This document shows, piece after piece, positions 57,732 through 64,000 of a stretch of 64,000 nt of DNA. The stretch comes from Coriolopsis trogii (Eukaryota; Basidiomycota; Agaricomycetes; Polyporales; Polyporaceae), in NCBI GenBank assembly GCA_020543525.1, contig JAHYIO010000023.1, positions 2,294,001-2,358,000 of the forward strand, written 5' to 3'. Position 1 is the stretch's first letter. Each line of letters starts with the position of its first letter. The notes under the pieces are model-generated. The model searched no databases. It saw nothing but the letters and a program-made list of their open reading frames with translations, and was not told the DNA's origin. The translations under genes were made by a program, and so were the position numbers.

Positions 57732-60700
57732 ATGACCTCCCCCATCCCTAGCCCTCCGTCCATCCCATTCCTCGGCCACTTCAATGCCGTCGACAAGGAG
57801 GTGCCCATCAAGTCTATCCACCTCCTCGCACAGCAGTATGGCGAAGTGTTCCAGCTCGTCGTGTTGGGTGCGTGCCACCCCCCGCCCTCCGCCGTTTTGC
57901 GGATGCTGATAGTATATGCAGGAAACCGGAGGATTTACGTATCCTCTTATGCCTTGCTAAACGAGCTCTCCGACGAGAAGAGGTTCAGAAAGAAAGTCTC
58001 CCCCAATCTCCTCCAGGTCCGCAACGCCGTGGGGGACGGTCTCTTCACAGTGCGTAAACCCGCTTTCCCCCTGGATGTAAAATTCACAGGAGCATATAAT
58101 CTAGGCGCACGTCCCTGAAGAGCAAAATTGGCACATCGCTCGTGAGCACCGTCCGCTGCTCCGTCTGAAACGAAGCTCATGCATCATATGTCCGCCGGTC
58201 CAGATCGTCTCCTCCTGCCGTGTTTCGGAGCGGCAAACGTATGCAACATGTTCGACGGCATGTCCGACATCGTCTCGCAGCTCGTCCTCAAATGGGAGCG
58301 GTGAGCGCGTCTTCCATCTATCCCCCTGAGACGCGGCCTGATATGAAATACACGCATGTAGCTTCGGGTCTCACAACGTGGTCGACCCGGCGACGGACTT
58401 CACCCGCCTTACACTCGACGCCATCTGCCTGTGCGCCATGTCATACAGGTGCGTCAATGACTACGCTCTCATGTCTAATTGAGAGTTAAAGCGTCTTCCC
58501 GCGGAAGGTTGAATTCATTTTACCGGGTGAGTTGGCTGCTTGTACGACTCTGCGCACGCTCATGATGGACTGCAGGACGAACCCCACCCGTTCGCAACCG
58601 CTATGGCCGACTTCCTGAGCGAGAGTCAGAACCGCGCAAATCGCCCCTCTCTCGTCCAAGCCATGATGCCCGGGACGAATGCTAAGTACGAGGAGGACAA
58701 GCGCACCATGCTCCAGCTTGCTGAAGAGAGTGAGTGACTTCCCTTGATGAATATCGGTGGCTGAATGAGTCCCGGGTAACCCACTAGTTCTTGCCGACCA
58801 TCGGTCTAACCCCCCTGAGAAGGAGGACCTTGTGCAGGTCATGTTGACCCGTCGCGATAAGGAGACTGGCCTCGGGCTGTCAGATGAGAGCGTCAAGAAC
58901 AACGTACGTCGCCTCGTGGCACTTACACATCGTACCTATGCTTATCTCAATTATCTGCAAAGCTCCTCACTTTCCTCATTGCCGGTGAGGTTTCGCACAG
59001 TCAGTTGATATCTGCGAGCATGCTAAGCGTATCACTGCATTCAGGCCATGAAACAACGTCTGGTACGTTCGCTCTCTGTTCCTTGTCCACAAAGACATGA
59101 CTCAAACGACGTGCTCACAGGGATGCTCACCTTTACCATGTACTATTTACTCAAAAATCCCGAGGCGATGCGCAAGCTCCGCGAAGAGGTGGACAGTAGG
59201 CTCGGTGGCCGTCCTATGACTGTTCAGGACATCGGCACGCTCCCATACCTGCTCGGTCAGTGTCGCTCCGAAGTCGTGCCCCAGAGGAGTATGTTGATCA
59301 TGCATGACGCGGAAATTCACAGCTGTCATGCGCGAGTCGATGCGCCTTGGTCCCAGCGCACCTTTGCGCGCAGTCATGCCGAACGAGGACACTGTCATCG
59401 CCGGACAGTATGCGGTCGAGAAAGGAGCCGCTATCCTTGTGAACACGTATTCGGCTCACAGGGATCCTAAGGTTTGGGGAGAAGATGTACGTAGCGAGTC
59501 ATCCCTTTTCGTCCGTGAGTGAGGTTCGGTAACTGCTTCATAGGCCAACGAGTTCCGACCTGAACGCATGATGGATGGCAAATTCGAGGCCTTGCCGGTA
59601 TGTCGCAATCAAAACAATTCAGACTAGTATGTGAGCTCATGCATATGCAAACAGCCAAACGCGTGGCAGCCTTTCGGGTACGGGATGAGAGGCTGTATAG
59701 TATGCCTATCTTTCCCATAAACTGTGCGCATTCCAACTAAAGCCTGTATTATTTTGCACAGGGCCGAGCGTTTGCGTGGCAAGAGGTGCAAATTACGCTT
59801 GTCACGATCCTTCAGCGCCTCGATCTCGTCATGCACGACCCGTCGTACGAACTCCAGCTCCGGCAGACGCTATCCATCAAGCCCAAGGATTTCTATATCC
59901 ACGCAGTGCCTCGCACAAACAAGCCGCAACTGCTTGCCACACCGTCTTCAACTCTCCTCGCTCCCCACTCCGCAGAGGAAATGGCTGCAGCGTTATTTAC
60001 AAGCAGCCCAGCGCCAGGGATAAAAGAAGGCGCGGCTCAGCGTACGCTCTACGTCTTGTATGGATCCAACACGGGCAATTCCGAGTCCTTTGCTCTGCGG
60101 CTGGCCTCCGCCGCATCTGCTCATGGTCAGCCGCCTATTCTCCGTCCGTATGCCGGCATCGTTGTGTTGACTGCGACGGTCTTCTGCAGGGTTCCAAGCG
60201 TCCATCGGGACGCTCGACTCGGCGGCCGCCCACCTGCCCCAAGACGGGCCCGTCCTGATCGTGACCGCCTCCTACGAGGGCCAGCCGGCCGATAACGCCG
60301 CGCACTTCGTCGACTGGCTCGAGCACGCAGAGGACAGCGGGGACAGTGCTGCGTTCGGGCAGGTCAAGTACGCCGTCTTTGGCTGCGGGAACCGCGACTG
60401 GGTGAACACGTACCAGCGCATCCCGACGCTCATCGACCGTCTCCTTGACGAGCGGGGAGCGATGCGGCTCGTGGAGCGCGGAGAGGGTGACGCAGCGGCT
60501 GCTACGTTCTTTGGCGCTTTCGATCAGTGGGAGAAAGCCGTCTGGGAGCGGCTCGGGCAGGTGCGTCCTTGCGGTTTTGATAGTCCCACATTAACGCTTG
60601 TTTCCCGGTCTGGTTGATGTAGCTATACGGCACAGTGGGTGGCGGGGTGACCACTGGGCTTGAGATCAAGACCGTCTCAGCTGGCACTGAGCGAGCGGAG

Positions 60701-62163
60701 ATTTTGCGTCATGAGGCTGCCTTGGGCACCGTCGTGGAGAATCGTATCCTGACGAGCGCTGGCTCTCCTTCTAAGCGACACATCGGCACGTTGTTTTCTT
60801 TTTTGGGATCGCATCATTTATTAAGAAGGCGTAACAGAGTTTGAGCTACCTGAAGGGATGACCTACAGGGCTGGAGACTACCTGGCCATGTGAGTGCACC
60901 CGTTGATCTTCTCGCATTGATAGACATGAGCTTGATACTGACACTGTTTGCAGTCTCCCCGTAAACCCCGAGAACGTAGTGCGTCGGGCCATAGTTCGCT
61001 TCGGCCTCTCTGGCGAGCAAGATGTGAGCACATCGAGACACGTACTCAGAGACACCCACGACTAAATCCTCACACCATACCGGGCAGATTGAGATCAGCG
61101 CTTCAAGCCCTACGTCTTTGCCTGTTAAGAAGCCAGTCAGCATTCACGATCTTCTGAGTGGCTACGTTGAACTCCAGCAGGCTGCGACTGCGCGAGACAT
61201 TGAGGTGCTGCAGCAGGCTGCGACCACCGAAGCCTGTAAGGAGGCTCTCCACGCTCTCGCGGACGACCATGCGGAGAGAGTGTTCAAGAGGCGGCTCAGC
61301 GTCGTCGACATCCTGGAGGACAACAAGGACCTCACCCTCTCCTTCGCCACATTCCTCCAGATGCTCCCACCCATGCGCCTCCGCCAATACTCGATCTCGT
61401 CCTCCCCGCTCTGGAACGCGCAGCGCCTCTCGCTGACGGTCAGCATCGTCGAGGCGCCTGCGCTCTCAGGCCGTGCCGAACCGTTCCGCGGCGTCGCGTC
61501 CACGTACCTCTCCGGGCTCCTCCCCGGGGACAAGGTCCAGCTCTCAGTGCGGGCCTCGAACGTCGCGTTCCACCCGCCGACCGACCCCGCGCTTCCGCTT
61601 ATCATGGTCTGTGCGGGGTCGGGCCTCGCGCCGATGCGTGGCTTCCTGCAGGAGCGGGCGATGCAGATGCTCGCCGGGCGCGAAGTGGGGAAGAGTCTGC
61701 TCTTTTTCGGGTGTCGGTCGCCTACGGAGGACTTTCTGTATGGGCAGACGGACTTGAAGAAGTGGGGCGAGCTTGGGGTGGTCTCGGTCAGGCCTGCGTT
61801 CTCCCGGACAAAGGGAGAATCGCTTGGGTGTCAATACGTACAAGAGTGAGTGTTTTTACGGGGTGATCTTGAGAGGTTTCGTGTGCTGATGATCTTATAG
61901 CCGCATTCGTCACGACAGGAACGAGGTTATCGACGCATTCAGGAAAGGCGCCAAGGTGAGTAAAGGCGGGTGCGTTCGCTGACATCATGGTTGATACCTC
62001 CACTCCCTAGATCTTTGTTTGTGGCTCTGGCAAAATGGCAGCGGCCGTTAAGGAACTCATGATCGAATTCATCAAGGAGGAGAGGGGGTTGGATGATGGT
62101 GCTGCACTGCTTTGGTTCGGCAAGCTCATGCAGGAGCGCTACGCCACGGATATCTTCGATTGA
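57732..62163 (+). CDS. CYP505: CYP505 self-sufficient P450-reductase fusion (fatty-acid hydroxylase), copy 1
   Basis: Twenty-two exons assemble to ~1065 residues, the usual length of the P450foxy/BM3 class, which hydroxylates fatty acids near the omega end using NADPH without a separate reductase. P450 half (57732 to about 59900): PSPPSIPFLGH, the I-helix FLIAGHETTSG, ESMRLGPSAPLRA, the ExxR region, NEFRPERM and the heme loop FGYGMRGCIGRAFAWQE with its Cys ligand. FMN domain: LYVLYGSNTGNSESFA, TASYEGQPADNA and FGCGNRDW. FAD/NADPH part: RAGDYLAILPVNP, RLRQYSISSSP, VCAGSGLAPMRGFLQ, FFGCRSPTEDFLY and IFVCGSGKM. Micro-exons of 18-22 nt sit in the I-helix region. The donor after 60785 is GC, not GT. 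The gene is intact, with a tandem copy downstream. Confidence 0.95.
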
Positions 62164-62896
62164 GGACTCAGAGGCTCTCGAACTTGGGAATGCACATACG
62201 ACGTTCAAGAGCACGCGTATGGCGTCTGCGACCAGGATGCGGCTTGTAGTCTTGTAGAGCACATATTTTGTATCGATGCAGAATCTGCCCATACGATTGC
62301 CTGGCGAGAAGCCGAGCATAAGGACAAATAGTTCGGGGATACTCAATCCAAGAACCGTACCGGATCAAATCTGCGGTTGAAGTCGCAGATTCGGACCTCA
62401 AGCAGGCCCTCGGCCGACCTGGGTGAGAGTAGGCGATGGACCGGGAGAGGTGGAAATGACAATTTCGGAGTGCACCCGGCGTCCATACCGAGGCTCTCGG
62501 AGCACAGCCAGCGAGGAGAGTGCCGAGTCATCCTCATTTGTCATGGCCACGTGGCTGGAACGCCCACGCCTTGGTGAATGTTGGCGACAAAGGCTTGCTT
62601 ACTGCTCTTTTCCTCCTGCAATCATCCCACATGCAACGTCGGCGTAGCAAACAGATATACGTACAATCGAGGCCGCATGACATCTAGACTCTCTCGTCCT
62701 GCAGAGTCGGCAACCATGCGAACACCATACGCCGACGAGGATGTCGTGAACGGCGTTTCAGTCATACCCGGGACGCGATGTGCTGGAGAGAGTCACCGCC
62801 TCCGGCCTCTGAGTCTCCCGCCTGCTATCTGAGTTTCTTTCTTATATACCTCGAGAGCGGAGTGTGACTCGCACCACATATCCCTCACTCCCCAGC
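62164..62896. other. Spacer between tandem CYP505 genes
   Basis: No gene seen; contains the promoter of copy 2. Confidence 0.6.
62843..62848 (+). promoter_or_regulatory. TATA-like element of CYP505 gene 2
   Basis: tatata ~50 bp before the ATG at 62897; close for a TATA box, so usage is uncertain. Confidence 0.4.
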
Positions 62897-64000
62897 ATGC
62901 CTGTTCCTATCCCAAGTCCGCCCGCGATCCCATTCCTCGGCCATGTCAACACAATAGACAGAGAACTACCTCTTAGATCAACCTCCTTGCTTGCTCGCCA
63001 GTACGGCGAGATTTATGAACTTGTTATCTTTGGTGAGTCTGACGCCAGGCGCCTGAAACTTCTCCGAACGTCGACGAAACCATAACGCTCGCTCTAGGTC
63101 GGAAGAGGATTTTTGCTACATCCTATGAGCTTCTCAACGAGCTTTCCGACGAGAAACGGTTCAGGAAGAAGATTACTGCTAGTTTGAAAGAAGTCCGGAA
63201 TGCCGCTGGCGACGGTCTCTTCACGGTACTGCCAGTCATTTTTCGATCATATTCTCCCCACTCATAATCGTATAGGCCAACGTTCCAGAAGAGCAGAATT
63301 GGTTCATTGCTCGTACGCATGGAAATACTCGATTTCTGAACTCCAAACAACGTTGACACTTGTTTTTAGACCGTCTCCTTATGCCCTGTTTTGGCACAGC
63401 CAGCATTTACAACATGTATGACGGCATGATGGATTTGATCTCTCAGTTGGTGCTAAAGTGGGAACGGTATGCGCTCTTCTTGTAGCGTGTATACATCGGT
63501 CTCTTATGACCTGCACTCCCAGATTCGGTCCAGGGGAGGCTATTGACCCTGCAGCGGACTTCACTCGTTTGACACTTGACGCAATATGCCTTTGCTCCAT
63601 GTCTTACCGGTACGTCTTCAAGACGAAACTTCTACTAAGCTTTAGATCATGCTGAGATTTTCTCGACATTGCTCAGCCTCAACTCATTCTACCGGGTGAG
63701 TCTGCTGTAGCCTCGTCTTTCCATTCACGCTCTTACAACATACTGATCTCCGAACAGCCCGAGACTCACCCTTTTGCGGTCGCAATGGCCGACTTTCTGA
63801 TAGAAAGTGGTTATCGCTCTGCCCGACCGTCCCTGGTGCAAGCCGTAATGAGCGGCACGAACGCAAAGTACGAAGAAAATAAACGAATCATGGGCGAGCT
63901 TATAGATAAGAGTTTGTGCTCTTCTCATCAATACATGCGCGATATTAAACTTCGCCTGGATGCTATACGTAGTCCTTGAGGACCACCGTGCCAACCCCCC
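62897..64000 (+). CDS. CYP505: CYP505 P450-reductase fusion, copy 2 (3' truncated by window)
   Basis: The first eight exons are visible: 62897-63032, 63098-63225, 63276-63312, 63370-63466, 63523-63609, 63677-63695, 63758-63911 and 63973 onward. Exons 1 to 7 have exactly the lengths of copy 1 (136, 128, 37, 97, 87, 19, 154 nt). The protein starts MPVPIPSPPAIPFLGHVN and keeps NELSDEKRFRKK, PEEQNWFIAHRLLMPCFG, LVLKWERFGPG, DFTRLTLDAICLCSMSYR and RPSLVQAVMSGTNAKYEE. No lesion is seen in this part. The I-helix, heme loop and reductase lie beyond the window, so completeness is unknown. It is a head-to-tail duplicate of the gene upstream. Confidence 0.92.

Overview
This window is eukaryotic nuclear DNA from a filamentous basidiomycete. 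The best guess is an Agaricomycete of polypore (Polyporales-like) type. The evidence is dense short GT-AG introns (mostly 45-70 bp), 15-22 exons in some genes, both strands used, TATA boxes 50-130 bp before several start codons, and gene families typical of these fungi: CYP505 P450-reductase fusions, SRA-YDG proteins, polypore-style aspartic peptidases and Helitrons. Species cannot be fixed from sequence alone. Multi-exon models were assembled by hand from splice sites, reading phase and family motifs. Exon joins with stated phases are consistent, but none has been checked against transcripts.

Layout. 0-2.6 kb: C-terminal part of a Helitron Rep-helicase running off the left edge. 2.9-4.1 kb: unrecognised fungal protein. 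4.5-5.75 kb: a damaged ELP5-like (Elongator subunit 5) gene. 7.2-8.0 kb: T5orf172/MUG113-type protein. 9.1-9.6 kb: weak hypothetical. 10.5-12.0 kb: Msp1-type AAA ATPase. 12.3-13.4 kb: a small terminal-inverted-repeat element nested in TGGCA-rich repeats. 13.9-16.0 kb: F-box protein. 17.2-18.7 kb (-): SRA-YDG protein. 19.9-20.7 kb (-): ten-cysteine secreted protein. 22.0-24.3 kb (-): RBM25-like splicing factor. 25.1-27.8 kb: GPI-type GH37 trehalase. 28.3-29.9 kb: A1-like aspartic peptidase with a one-base frame break. 30.1-32.7 kb (-): BRF1. 35.2-37.9 kb: two tandem ten-cysteine secreted proteins. 41.6-42.9 kb (-): thioredoxin reductase. 43.5-45.4 kb (-): FMN lactate-oxidase-type enzyme. 47.1-50.6 kb: small single-pass membrane proteins. 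50.9-52.6 kb (-): tetraspanin. 53.0-54.4 kb (-): membrane protein with a LEA2-like outer domain. 54.7-56.6 kb: ALG11. 57.7-64 kb: tandem CYP505 genes, the second cut by the window end.

How the genes relate. Most are independent housekeeping functions: Pol III transcription, splicing, N-glycosylation, mitochondrial protein extraction and redox. Gene-poor stretches between them carry decayed and mobile sequence. Lineage-specific expansion is visible in the ten-cysteine secreted family (three copies with the same intron phases), the small single-pass membrane family (two intact copies and one relic) and the CYP505 pair (matching exon lengths). The secreted ten-cysteine family and the small membrane family are the best candidates for something undescribed.
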